64,000 nucleotides of DNA from Mesorhizobium loti (GCF_001510895.1 NZ_LPWA01000116.1:1-64000); one strand, 5' to 3'. Counted from the stretch's first letter, positions 18,865-26,796 are shown. Numbers and translations: made by a program. The notes: generated from the letters alone by a model not told the origin.

Positions 18865-19806
18865 ATGACCTTCGAGCTTCCTCTCGACGACGCCTACGAG
18901 CCCTACCACGCCTCCTCGCCGACCGATCGCGTCATCCTCGAACTGCAGATGTACGGCCACCGTCCGCACCAGGACGAACCCGATCCCCGCCCGCTGCCTG
19001 ACGACGAGGTGATCCGAGCAGGCCTCGCCGGGATCGTCGAGACCTTCGCCGGCATGCTCGGCGACACCAGGCTCGAACCCGACCTCGACGACCTGCTCTG
19101 GTCCTTCACCAACGTCTTCCACCGTGCCGCCGAACGCGTCGCCCGCAACCTCGACCGCAACGAGGAGGCGCAGCGGTCGAGCCAGGGCGAACAGGACGGC
19201 TCGGAGGTGAAGTCCGTCGAGCTGGAACGCCTCACGGCGGAAGGCATCACCTATATAGAACGCCGCAACGTGCTCGAAATCATGCGCGACGAGGCCGCCG
19301 ACCTCTACGAGGCACAGACCGGTTCGGCCTGGCGGCCGCGCACCGGCTCCAAGGTCTCCCATCAGGCGATGACCGCGGCGGTGATCGACTCCCGCGACTT
19401 CCTCGCTGCACGCCGCCGCGCCGAGACCGAGGTGCTGGTGCCGGCCGGCACCAAGATCGCCTTCGCCGGCGGCCTCGACTGCAACGATCACGACCGGATC
19501 TGGGACGCACTGGACAAGGTCCGCGAGAAGCACTCGGACATGGTCCTGCTCCACGGCGGCAGCCCGCGCGGCGCCGAGCGCATCGCCGCCTGCTGGGCCG
19601 AGAACCGCAAGGTCACGCAGATCGCCTTCAAGCCGGACTGGAACCGGTATGCCAAGGCAGCACCGTTCCGCCGCAACGACCAACTGCTTTCCGTGATGCC
19701 TTACGGACTGATCGTCTTCCCCGGCTCCGGCATCACCGAGAACCTGGCCGACAAAGCCCGCCGCCTCGGCATCCCCGTCTGGCGGTTCGCAGAGAGCGGC
19801 GCGTAA
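18865..19806 (+). CDS. DUF2493 (SLOG superfamily) domain protein
   Basis: 313 residues, ATG 18865, GGAG 8 nt upstream. The C-terminal DUF2493 Rossmann-like domain is clear: KIAFAGGLDCNDHDRIWDAL, MVLLHGGSPRGAERIAACWA, QIAFKPDWNRYAKAAPFRRN, LIVFPGSGITENLADKARRL. SLOG proteins bind nucleotides or their derivatives. The N-terminal half is acidic and helical (DDEVIRAGLAGIVETFAGML). The specific ligand is unknown. It is common next to the Toprim gene on rhizobial plasmids. Confidence 0.8.
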   Translation: MTFELPLDDAYEPYHASSPTDRVILELQMYGHRPHQDEPDPRPLPDDEVIRAGLAGIVETFAGMLGDTRLEPDLDDLLWSFTNVFHRAAERVARNLDRNEEAQRSSQGEQDGSEVKSVELERLTAEGITYIERRNVLEIMRDEAADLYEAQTGSAWRPRTGSKVSHQAMTAAVIDSRDFLAARRRAETEVLVPAGTKIAFAGGLDCNDHDRIWDALDKVREKHSDMVLLHGGSPRGAERIAACWAENRKVTQIAFKPDWNRYAKAAPFRRNDQLLSVMPYGLIVFPGSGITENLADKARRLGIPVWRFAESGA

Positions 19807-19868
19807 GCGCCGTTTTCTTGCAAATGCGGAAAATATGGATATTATGGAGATCGATAAGGAGTCCAGCC

Positions 19869-20129
19869 ATGCGTCAGTTCACGACAGGCGATCTCAACAA
19901 GCAGGTTGGCGACGTCACCGACGTTGCCAGCCGCGAACCCGTGATCCTCACCAAACACCGGAAACCCCGTTTCGTGTTGATGAGTTACGAGCACTACGAA
20001 CGGATGCGTGCCGGCGGCGATCCCCGCCGCGCTTACCGCGTCTCCGAGATGCCGGAAGAGCACACGGAGCTCTTCGCTACGGAGATCGACCGACTGGCGC
20101 GCGGCGAGGGATACGACGATGAGCGGTAG
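19869..20129 (+). CDS. Phd/YefM family antitoxin
   Basis: 86 residues, ATG 19869 with AAGGAG 7 nt upstream. MRQFTTGDLNKQVGDVTDVA and REPVILTKHRKPRFVLMSYE match the Phd/YefM DNA-binding fold. The short C-terminal tail (ELFATEIDRLARGEGYDDER) would neutralise the toxin encoded by the overlapping downstream gene. Confidence 0.85.
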   Translation: MRQFTTGDLNKQVGDVTDVASREPVILTKHRKPRFVLMSYEHYERMRAGGDPRRAYRVSEMPEEHTELFATEIDRLARGEGYDDER

Positions 20130-20538
20130 ATTCCTGCCCGGTCAGGTCATCTCCTACCCGTATCTTTGGGCATGGCAACACGAGCGCGGCGAAACGGAAG
20201 GCCGCAAGAGCCGGCCGACCTGCGTGGTCGTCGCCGTCCGCGGCACAAGAGACGGCCTGACCCATCTGGCGCTCCTCGCGATAACCACCCAGCCACCACC
20301 CGCCGATCGGGTCGCTTTGGAAGTCTCCGCCATCGAGTGCCGGCGCGCTGGTTTGACCGACCTGAAACGCTGTTGGATCGTGGTTGACGAATACAATTAC
20401 GATGTTGCCGAACGCTCCTGGTACATCGAACCCGAAGGGAAGACCCTTGGTCGGTTCAGTAGGGCATTCATGATGAAGGTTGCGGGCGCCTTTATTGGAG
20501 CGCGCAGCGATGGGCGACGCATTAGCCGTCTGGATTGA
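20119..20538 (+). CDS. Putative toxin, PemK/growth-inhibitor-like
   Basis: 139 residues, ATG 20119, overlapping the antitoxin stop by 11 bp. The start (FLPGQVISYPYLWAWQHERG) followed by GRKSRPTCVVVAVR resembles the PemK/MazF barrel opening, where the gene takes a G-x-V start and an RP-x-VVV strand. IVVDEYNYDVAERSWYIEPE is a conserved C-terminal segment. The role is inferred from coupling to the Phd gene. Catalytic residues cannot be assigned with certainty. Confidence 0.65.
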   Translation: MSGRFLPGQVISYPYLWAWQHERGETEGRKSRPTCVVVAVRGTRDGLTHLALLAITTQPPPADRVALEVSAIECRRAGLTDLKRCWIVVDEYNYDVAERSWYIEPEGKTLGRFSRAFMMKVAGAFIGARSDGRRISRLD

Positions 20539-20641
20539 CCTTTTCCGTCTCGGCAGGAGCATGCCTCGGCTCGGATCAAATCGCCGTTCTCTGCTGCCTG
20601 TACCTGTCTCCTAATCGGGCAACTCGCCGTCGATCAACGCT

Positions 20642-20800
20642 GTGCCGGGCAGGGATTGGCAGCAGGCTGCGAAGGACGCGCTGCAACGCTGTATCGCCGG
20701 GGCCGATATCAATAGTGCGGTCGTCAGGGCGATCGACACCGAGGCCGGGCGCTACTGGCAGAGCTGGGACTTCATGCCGGCACGAGCCCATCCTTCGGTT
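20642..20800 (+). pseudogene. Possible gene remnant
   Basis: A short protein-like stretch (WQQAAKDALQRCIAGADINS, AIDTEAGRYWQSWDFMP) reads open for about 45 codons, then dissolves into low-complexity Ser/Arg/Pro. It is probably the start of a plasmid hypothetical gene that lost its end. The rest of the 515-bp gap 20539-21053 holds repeat copy A and a purine-rich leader. Confidence 0.3.
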
Positions 20801-20915
20801 CCTGATGCTGGATCCAGTACGTCCGCTTCTGACTCGCGAACACCAATAACTAGATCCTCGACAGTTCGTCTTCCGGTTCCGGTCCGGTTCGGGCGCGCCG
20901 GCCCCAGGGCCGGCC

Positions 20916-20986
20916 GGGCTCTAGTCGCGGCGTGCCGCTGCTCCCCGAGCCGGCTTCGCCGTCTCAGCCTTCGGTGACGATCCCTC
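20916..20986 (+). repeat. Dispersed noncoding repeat, copy A
   Basis: Begins GGGCTCTAGTCGCGGCG, includes GCTCCCCGAGCCGGCTTCGCC and ends GGTGACGATCCCTC. By eye about 80% identical to copy B at 24568-24640. It lies 67 bp upstream of the 21054 gene, next to a purine-rich tract (GACAGAGGGAGAGGAGGCC). Confidence 0.55.
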
Positions 20987-21053
20987 GCGCTGGGACAGAG
21001 GGAGAGGAGGCCGGAGTGGCGCGGGGGACGCTGGAGAAAAAGGGAAAGTCACG

Positions 21054-21587
21054 ATGTCGATGATATTCATAGGTGGATCACGCGAGATATTCCAGCTGCC
21101 CGAACCCGCCATCGCTCGCATCGGCGCGATCGTCGCTGCCAATCACGGCGTGCTGATCGGCGACGCGCCTGGAGCCGATGCCGAGGCGCAGGGCCTGCTC
21201 GCGGGCTACGGCTACGAACATGTCGGCGTCTTCCATGCCGGCAAGGAACCCCGCAACAATCTTGGCGACTGGGCTGCCTACCATGTCCCATCTCCTGAAG
21301 GCGCTCATGGGCACTGGGTCCACGCTGCCAAAGACCGGGAGATGGCGCGGCGCGCCGACTTCGGAATGATGGTCTGGGATGGCACATCGCCGGGCACGGC
21401 CATCAACGTGTTTCGGCTCGCCATGGCGAACAAGCCGTGCGTCATCTACGATCTGGCCAGGGGCAGCGTGGCGACCACATACAATGTGGAAGACTGGTGC
21501 GCCATGCTCCGCCATGCCGGTCCGGAAATCCGCCGCCAAGCCGAAGCCCGCATGACCCCGGATGAGCGAATGGCGTTGCCAGGATGA
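21054..21587 (+). CDS. SLOG/DprA-like nucleotide-binding protein (hypothetical)
   Basis: 177 residues. MSMIFIGGSREIFQLPEPAI, GVLIGDAPGADAEAQGLLAG and FGMMVWDGTSPGTAINVFRL have the GGSR and GDAPGAD motifs typical of the SLOG Rossmann superfamily related to DUF2493. It probably binds a nucleotide or nucleic acid. Its partner is unknown. The leader contains repeat copy A. It ends at a 700-bp stretch without genes. Confidence 0.65.
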   Translation: MSMIFIGGSREIFQLPEPAIARIGAIVAANHGVLIGDAPGADAEAQGLLAGYGYEHVGVFHAGKEPRNNLGDWAAYHVPSPEGAHGHWVHAAKDREMARRADFGMMVWDGTSPGTAINVFRLAMANKPCVIYDLARGSVATTYNVEDWCAMLRHAGPEIRRQAEARMTPDERMALPG

Positions 21588-22115
21588 TGGCCGCACGGTC
21601 CACCTGCAGGCCCGACCCCCATATGCTAGACGCGCCCCCACGCTCCAACTCCGCTGAGTGAACGCCCGGGAGTCCGCCCCATTCGACGCCGGCCCACGCG
21701 CGACTATAGGGACGCGTGCAGATGATCATCTTGGCCCGCCTCGCATCTGAGTCGAGGTCAAGCTTGCCGAGCATCCTGTCTTGCATAGTCATCCAATTTG
21801 GTTGCGAGGCATTGCCTACCGAGGGCATGAAGTTCGCTGCCAACCGGCTCCGATCTCAAGACCGCTGTGCAGCCATACCGGACATGCAGGGAGGTTGACG
21901 CGACGTGTTGCTGTTCGAGGTATTGACGATGCAAGCGACATGAGCCGGGAGGCTGCGGTGGCAACCAACCTCGATCGGCAGCGTTGCGGGGCGGCCAAGC
22001 GATGGCGGCCGGGGTTCTTGTCCATCTGCCGCATCCGGGACCATTCCCGTTTCATGTCGCCTTTGTAGACGACCGCCTGCTTTGTGCGGTCAACCCCCGT
22101 TGGGGGTACACTCGA

Positions 22116-22211
22116 CGAAAATTCAGGAAAATTCGATTTCTGTTTTTGTTCGCGAGCAGGCGAAGGGCCTGCCCGCTGTTTTTCGGCAAATAGAATTTTC
22201 CAGAATTTTCG
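22116..22211. repeat. 19-bp inverted repeat (MITE-like or structured RNA)
   Basis: The left arm 22116-22134 (CGAAAATTC-A-GGAAAATTC) is the reverse complement, with one mismatch, of the right arm 22193-22211 (GAATTTTCC-A-GAATTTTCG). Each arm is a doubled GAAAATTC. The 58-nt centre contains a GCAGGC/GCCTGC hairpin. It is an AT-rich island in GC-rich DNA inside the 702-bp gene-free stretch 21588-22289. No target-site duplication seen. Confidence 0.55.
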
Positions 22212-22250
22212 CCGAGATGACCGCAGCAGGACGGCCCTCTCCTTTGGCGC

Positions 22251-22270
22251 CATCGGGAATGGTCCCGATG
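22251..22270 (+). promoter_or_regulatory. Leader hairpin of DUF736 gene
   Basis: CATCGGGA, loop ATGG, TCCCGATG: a perfect 8-bp stem ending 19 nt before the ATG at 22290, followed by the GAAGGAG ribosome site. Confidence 0.5.
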
Positions 22271-22289
22271 CAACCGAAGGAGAACCACC

Positions 22290-22613
22290 ATGGCCACCAC
22301 GATCGCAAACCTCACCGCCAAGGCCGACGGCTCGATGGAAGGCGTCTTCGCCACGCTCCGGGTCAACGCCCCGATCACCCTGATCCCGAACACCAACAAG
22401 TCGCGCGAGGATGCTCCCGACTACCGCATCGTCAACAAGCGCACGGGCTTCGAGATCGGAGCTGGCTGGCACCGCATCTCCCAGCGTTCGGGCGAGGAAT
22501 ACCTCTCGGTCAAGCTCGAGGCCCCCGAGATCGGCGTGATCTTCGGTAACCTCGCTCCCGCCCCCGGCGGCGACGAGAACAAGAAGGTGATCCTCTGGAA
22601 CAACCCGCAGTGA
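22290..22613 (+). CDS. DUF736 family protein
   Basis: 107 residues matching DUF736: GVFATLRVNAPITLIPNTNK, DYRIVNKRTGFEIGAGWHRI, EYLSVKLEAPEIGVIFGNL. The family is small, probably beta-rich, abundant on alphaproteobacterial plasmids and of unknown function. GAAGGAG lies 8 nt before the ATG. Confidence 0.85.
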   Translation: MATTIANLTAKADGSMEGVFATLRVNAPITLIPNTNKSREDAPDYRIVNKRTGFEIGAGWHRISQRSGEEYLSVKLEAPEIGVIFGNLAPAPGGDENKKVILWNNPQ

Positions 22614-22624
22614 CAGCCACGAGC

Positions 22625-22650
22625 GGGCCGGCGTCGAAAGGGGCCGGCCC
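22625..22650 (+). promoter_or_regulatory. Hairpin between DUF736 and next gene
   Basis: GGGCCGGC (22625-22632) pairs with GCCGGCCC (22643-22650) across a 10-nt loop. There is no T-run. It ends 34 nt before the ATG at 22685. Confidence 0.45.
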
Positions 22651-22684
22651 CTTCACCTCACCTTCCCGGAACAAGGAGGCCATG

Positions 22685-23011
22685 ATGAGCCGTTATACCA
22701 TCACCGTCACCGGACATGGCCGCTCGGACCCCGAGGCCATCATCGGCTACGATCCGCCGCTGCGAACTTACTTCCTGCAGGCGTTCCCCCACGAAGAGAC
22801 CGACGAGCCCGCGCTCTGGCTTGGCACCCATGATCGCGCGTTCGAAGCGCTTGACGATCTTCACCATGCTGCCGTCGCGCATGGCTACGATTTCATGCCG
22901 CTGCCGCTCGATGTCGCCTCGAAGCTGACCGAGGACAAACTGCCGCCGGCGGTCGTCCAGAGCGTGAAGCGTTTTGGCGGCAAGTTCCAGCAACCCCCCA
23001 ATCGCGCCTGA
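22685..23011 (+). CDS. Conserved plasmid hypothetical protein
   Basis: 108 residues from ATG 22685 (ATG 22682 also possible; AAGGAGG at 22672-22678 fits 22685 better). Start MSRYTITVTGHGRSDPEAII; the C-terminal part has LDDLHHAAVAHGYDFMPLPL. No known domain. It is the last gene of the + strand plasmid block, followed by a strong terminator. Confidence 0.65.
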   Translation: MSRYTITVTGHGRSDPEAIIGYDPPLRTYFLQAFPHEETDEPALWLGTHDRAFEALDDLHHAAVAHGYDFMPLPLDVASKLTEDKLPPAVVQSVKRFGGKFQQPPNRA

Positions 23012-23023
23012 TTAAGCGACCCC

Positions 23024-23065
23024 AAAAAAGGGCCGGCGACGGATGTCTCCCGTCGCCGGCCCTTT
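23024..23065. terminator. Strong bidirectional intrinsic terminator
   Basis: GGGCCGGCGACGG (23030-23042) and CCGTCGCCGGCCC (23050-23062) form a perfect 13-bp stem, preceded by AAAAAA and followed by TTTTT. It separates the + strand block from the - strand PIN toxin operon. Confidence 0.85.
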
Positions 23066-23158
23066 TTCGCGTCGTAAAGAGCCGCAGCAATCCCTCATCA
23101 CCTGAGGGGACAGCGGTCTAGGCAAACGCTTCCCTTCGGCAACCCGATTGCTTGTTGC

Positions 23159-23719
23159 TCACAGATGGATAAACCGCCCGCCGGGCGCAACTTGCTGGAT
23201 GAGATCGAAGTCGGCCGTGTTGCCGGTGAGCACGGACAAACCGGCCTTGGCGGCTGTGAGATAAATCAGCGCATCGTTCAGGCATTCCTTGCGCTGATTC
23301 TTGTGAAAATTCTGGATGCGAGACAGAGAGCCGGCGATGACGCCGGCATCGATCCAGGCCTGATCGTCCGGGATCAGGATGCGGCTGTCGGGGATGGTAT
23401 CGAAAAGCGCGGTGTAATGATCGCGGACCCGGCGCCAGTCCGGCCTCGCCGGATCGTAGTTGGCGACGCCCGTAGTGAGCTCGCTCAAGCAGACCGAGCA
23501 GTGAAACAACAGCGAACGCTCAAGGAGCAGCCGTGCCGCCTCCGGCAGCGTGCCCGCCGCTGCCATGATGTAGATGTTGGTGTCGGGCACCAGCGCCGGC
23601 CGGCCGCTCAGGCTGATGTCGGTCACGCTTACAAGCTCGCCGCGCGCTCTCGGCGTCAGTTGCGTCCGGTGTTTGTCGGGTTTAAAGCGCCGCAGCGCGG
23701 CCCGCAGGTCAGAACTCAA
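23159..23719 (-). CDS. PIN domain (VapC-like) toxin
   Basis: 186 residues if the TTG at 23719 is used. No ATG lies in frame near the antitoxin end; a longer upstream read would be antisense-like low-complexity. PIN acidic residues are visible: D46 in LVPDTNIYIM, E in CLSELTTGVA, D in CLNDALIYLTA, and the TGNTADFD end. It is a probable RNA-cleaving toxin. It overlaps the upstream antitoxin gene by 11 bp. Confidence 0.75.
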   Translation of the reverse strand: MSSDLRAALRRFKPDKHRTQLTPRARGELVSVTDISLSGRPALVPDTNIYIMAAAGTLPEAARLLLERSLLFHCSVCLSELTTGVANYDPARPDWRRVRDHYTALFDTIPDSRILIPDDQAWIDAGVIAGSLSRIQNFHKNQRKECLNDALIYLTAAKAGLSVLTGNTADFDLIQQVAPGGRFIHL

Positions 23720-24023
23720 GCTTGTGGCCCGAGCCGAGCTTGCCCTGGGTGCGCGCGAGGAAGGAGGCAACCGGGTCGGGCTGTGCGAGGGTGGCCAGCG
23801 CGAGGATGCCGAGGTCGGTGGGAGACTCAATCCCGCTCTCGCGCTTGGCGGCTTCGACCAGCGCTTTCGGAGCGCGGAAGGAGAGATGTTCGGTTTTGTC
23901 GCCGTCAAGCAGACCGGCGCGGCGCGCGTCCTCAAGGGCCACGGCAGCCGTGGCCCGGCCGGCTTTCCGTCTCACTCCAGTGGCAGTTCCTCCGGGTTGT
24001 CCTAGCCCCCGCGCGGTCGTCAT
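23709..24023 (-). CDS. Antitoxin partner of the PIN toxin
   Basis: 104 residues. ATG 24023 with GGAG 7 nt upstream and an AT-rich promoter-like TATATT further up. The centre (KTEHLSFRAPKALVEAAKRE) looks like the ribbon-helix-helix or helix segment of plasmid antitoxins. The C-terminal part (GILALATLAQPDPVASFLAR) would contact the toxin. Assignment rests on its overlap with the PIN gene. Confidence 0.65.
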   Translation of the reverse strand: MTTARGLGQPGGTATGVRRKAGRATAAVALEDARRAGLLDGDKTEHLSFRAPKALVEAAKRESGIESPTDLGILALATLAQPDPVASFLARTQGKLGSGHKLEF

Positions 24024-24229
24024 CTCGGATCTCCATCGGTTTGTGTGCAGAATATATCAGTTTGTCACACAGCGCAAGGAGCAGCCGCCGTCAGTGATAG
24101 GACGAACTTGACCAGGTGGTCGGCGGTTGCAGGAGACCGCTTGCTTTAGGTGCTACAGGCTCGGGTATCTTGCGCGCGAGCAGACCGATCCTTGCGCTCA
24201 GGTCTACGATTTCGGCACTGTCTAGCAGC

Positions 24230-24506
24230 GGGCGTTTTCGAGTGACGTCGAGAAGCGGGCGCAGCCGCCTGCGCCTCTTCTGCTTCTTGGTAAAGAGTCG
24301 ATACGGATACTGCCAGGCCGTCCGAACCTCCCCCACTCCCGCACACAAAGATGTCGCCGAACAGGTCGGCGTTGTCGACTGACCGTGCCATGTTGCACGC
24401 GGGATTGATGCGGTGGAGGGGTATCGTGGCATCTGTCGGCATGACGCGACATTCGCCGCTTACGTCCATCTCGTCCAACGAGTTCGATGAATCGATCCGG
24501 CTTCAT
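24230..24506 (-). pseudogene. WGR domain gene remnant
   Basis: Three frames must be joined: IPLHRINPACNMARS...DLFGDIFV, then REWGRFGRPGSIRIDSL, then LFTKKQKRRRR. This is the order of a complete small WGR-domain protein (DNA/ADP-ribosylation-associated fold, common on rhizobial plasmids). At least two indels interrupt it, so it cannot be made as one protein. Confidence 0.65.
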
Positions 24507-24567
24507 CGGTTTACAATTCTGATGCGTGCAAGTGGGGATAGATTGGGCGAGCCGCCTTCGGTGGGAC

Positions 24568-24640
24568 GGGCTCTACTCATGGCGAGCCGCCGCTCCCCGA
24601 ACCGCGGCTTCGCCATCGCGGCCTCCGGTGACGATCCCTC
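24568..24640 (+). repeat. Dispersed noncoding repeat, copy B
   Basis: GGGCTCTACTCATGGCGAGC...GCTCCCCGAACCGCGGCTTC...GGTGACGATCCCTC, matching copy A (20916-20986) at about 80% by eye. Unlike copy A it is not followed by a + strand gene, so it may be a leader left behind by deletion. Confidence 0.5.
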
Positions 24641-24670
24641 TCGCGGCCCCCCGGTCGGCGTCTTTGCCCA

Positions 24671-25153
24671 CTACCTCGATGGTAGCTCGGAGCCTCGGTC
24701 TTCCCCAACCAAGCCTTCGATCATACTGAGCATGCTGAATGCGGTCGAGGCCGGCATGGCCAGAATGCGCAGCATGAGCTTCAGCTTGTCGGCGGCCTCC
24801 TTGCGGCTTTCGCCGAAAAAATGCGGCGCGGCCGCATGGATTATCTCCACCGGCGAACAGTCAAGTATTTCGCAAAGGTGGATCAGCCGCGTCGCCTGCA
24901 GCTTCGAAAACGCCCGCTCATAGCGCGCGAAGATCGTCTCATGCAGCCCGACCATCATGCCGACCTGAGCGCGGTTGAGCCGCTTCGCGTCACGATGCTC
25001 GCGGATGAACTGGCTGAATATCTGCTCCATCTCGCCGAAGCTTCGAATGCCCTCGAAACCTGGTTTGCGATAGATCGGCTTTTCCGATTCTTCATCGCGC
25101 GTTTCGACGAGCCCATACTCGTCGATATACTTCTGAATATCCTTGATCGCCAT
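24671..25153 (-). CDS. XRE-type helix-turn-helix protein
   Basis: 160 residues from ATG 25153. N-terminus MAIKDIQKYIDEYGLVETRD; KPIYRKPGFEGIRSFGEMEQ; an HTH at about residues 60-110 (LNRAQVGMMVGLHETIFARY, then LQATRLIHLCEILDCS). The C-terminal helix includes ADKLKLMLRILAMPASTAFS. It is likely a plasmid regulator. A decayed paralogue lies immediately upstream. Longer in-frame starts exist to 25261 but lack a ribosome site. Confidence 0.65.
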   Translation of the reverse strand: MAIKDIQKYIDEYGLVETRDEESEKPIYRKPGFEGIRSFGEMEQIFSQFIREHRDAKRLNRAQVGMMVGLHETIFARYERAFSKLQATRLIHLCEILDCSPVEIIHAAAPHFFGESRKEAADKLKLMLRILAMPASTAFSMLSMIEGLVGEDRGSELPSR

Positions 25154-25261
25154 GGTGACGGCTTTGGCCTTTTCCTGTTGCCCCAAAAACACGTCGTTAT
25201 GACACGCGTCTTTGCCCCCATCGGTCCTTCCTCTATCAAAACAGGACCAATTTGACATCAA

Positions 25262-25591
25262 CCTAGCAGCAAATCGGCGCTCCGATCAAATGCCCTTCGA
25301 CAGGGAGCCGGTAAGCTCGCAGACATGGATCGATCGCGTCACATGCATTTTGGAGAGACGGGCACCTCGCAGCTGCCCGAACACCTGCGTCGATCAGCCC
25401 AGCATGGCAGCGAGTAGTGCGCCGGTCAGGCCGCGTGTTTGGTGGCTGAGCGTCTCTTCCATCTCCTGGTAAGAAACAACACCGTTGAATCCCAGCCGGC
25501 GATACACGGGCTTGTCGATGCCGGGTTCCTGCATTTCGACAAGACATTCCGAGGCGACGTACTGGTTGTGATCCTTCTTCACCTTCGTCAT
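25262..25591 (-). pseudogene. Decayed paralogue of the HTH gene
   Basis: N-terminal ORF (ATG 25591) reads DKPVYRRLGFNGVVSYQEME, parallel to KPIYRKPGFEGIRSFGEMEQ of the neighbour, and stops after MLG at 25394. The following sequence in another frame reads VFGQLRGARLSKMHVTRSIHVCE, parallel to IFARYERAFSKLQATRLIHLCE. A tandem duplication followed by frameshift and loss of the 3' end is inferred. Confidence 0.65.
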
Positions 25592-25595
25592 GCCT

Positions 25596-26398
25596 CTACT
25601 TCTCCTGATGCAGCAGGTCGGCGTCGCTAATCGCGCGCAGGTTCATGTCATTGGGACCCTTGATGCGCAGCTCGGCATTGAGCCTGCGCAGGTCGCGCGG
25701 GGGCGTGCAGGCGAGCCAGGCGCGCAGCTTGTAGAGGCCAGGCTTAAGGTCGGCGCCGTAGAGCATGGAGACGGTCTTTTCCTCACGCGCCGGCATCGGG
25801 ATTTCGGCCCGCTTCGACCCGATAGGGCGATCCTCCAGCCAGACAGAGGCGATGCAGGTGGGACTGCGAAACACGTTGGAGCCGGTGGTGGCGCGGTATT
25901 CGACCGCGAGCTGGGTGCGCCCGGGGTCGGTGATTTTCAGCCAGCCCTGGAGCTCGACCGCGCCGAGGCCGTCATAGACGACGCCGTTGCGGGAGAGCTC
26001 GCTCAGCGGAACGACGCCGCCGGCATAGACATAGCTGCCGAGCTGTCGGCGGGAATGTCGGACAACGCGTCGGGCTTTTCTGGCGCGATGCGGGCGATGG
26101 CGACGATGCCTCGTTTGTAGGATGACGCGTCTGTCCGCGCTGCCGCCTGCGCCTGCGCCGCCTTTTCTTCCTCCACCGGATGGTTGTCCGGGTCGGCCGC
26201 GCCGGCGTCTTCCGATGCCTCTTTGTCGGAAGCCTCGAGCCGCCGCAGGATGGCGTCGAGCTTGTGCTCGATGCGGTCAAGCCTTTGGCTGGTGGCGTCG
26301 GGCGGCGCGTCCTCGGCAAAGGCGATGCCGGTCGCACCAAAAAGGCTAGCGAAGCAGAACAGGATCAAGGGCTTTAACATCGGGACCGGTCTCCTCAT
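25596..26398 (-). CDS. Secreted/periplasmic protein of the transfer region (frameshifted)
   Basis: Frame-corrected about 267 residues. Signal peptide LKPLILFCFASLFGATGIAFA, then a coiled-coil segment (RLDRIEHKLDAILRRLEASD) and an acidic Ala/Glu linker. In another frame follow YVYAGGVVPLSELSRNGVVY, AVEYRATTGSNVFRSP and LYGADLKPGLYKLRAWLACT. The frames join if one base is restored near 26036-26041. It overlaps the upstream membrane protein gene by 4 bp (ATGA). Role in transfer is inferred from context only. Confidence 0.6.
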
Positions 26399-26796
26399 GG
26401 CATGGTTCCAAACTTGTCTGGCGAGGCCGGCTCGACCCGGAGATGATCGAGCGTGTGGCCCGGCGCTATCGGTGCCGTGTCTGTCGTTGCCATCGGCGCG
26501 CCCGGCGATCCGGGGGCAGGCGGCCTGGCCGTCGCCGCGCCGCCCGTCATGTCGGCGCGGCCCCGCCGCTCGCTGCCTTCCGGGACTGTTGCGGCCGGGC
26601 CGGTCTTTCCCGCGCCGGTGACGGCAACGGCTCCCACAACATGCTGACCGATACTGACAGCGAACAGGATCAAAGCCAGAACGGCGGCGATGCTGGCATA
26701 GCGAAACAACGGATCGTGCCTGAACAGGGCGGGAACAAGTTTTAGCCAGCGCGCCAGCATGGCGCGCGCCGACTTAAATACCGGTGTGCCGCTCAT
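26395..26796 (-). CDS. Single-pass membrane protein of the transfer region
   Basis: 133 residues, ATG 26796 overlapping the AAA ATPase stop (ATGA). One transmembrane helix at ~29-50 (YASIAAVLALILFAVSIGQH) and a Pro/Ala/Thr-rich C-terminal domain that would be periplasmic. No domain recognised. The ATGA overlaps on both sides indicate an operon with the ATPase and the secreted protein. Confidence 0.65.
   Translation of the reverse strand: MSGTPVFKSARAMLARWLKLVPALFRHDPLFRYASIAAVLALILFAVSIGQHVVGAVAVTGAGKTGPAATVPEGSERRGRADMTGGAATARPPAPGSPGAPMATTDTAPIAPGHTLDHLRVEPASPDKFGTMP

Noticed and set aside
21700..21870. Reverse-strand DUF736 remnant (motif GLEIGAGWQRTS)
   Set aside because: Only about 10 residues resemble DUF736; the sequence on either side does not follow the family.
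23159..23935. 258-residue PIN protein
   Set aside because: The first ~70 residues are low-complexity Ser/Arg/Pro, antisense-like to the overlapping antitoxin frame; the toxin most likely starts at TTG 23719.
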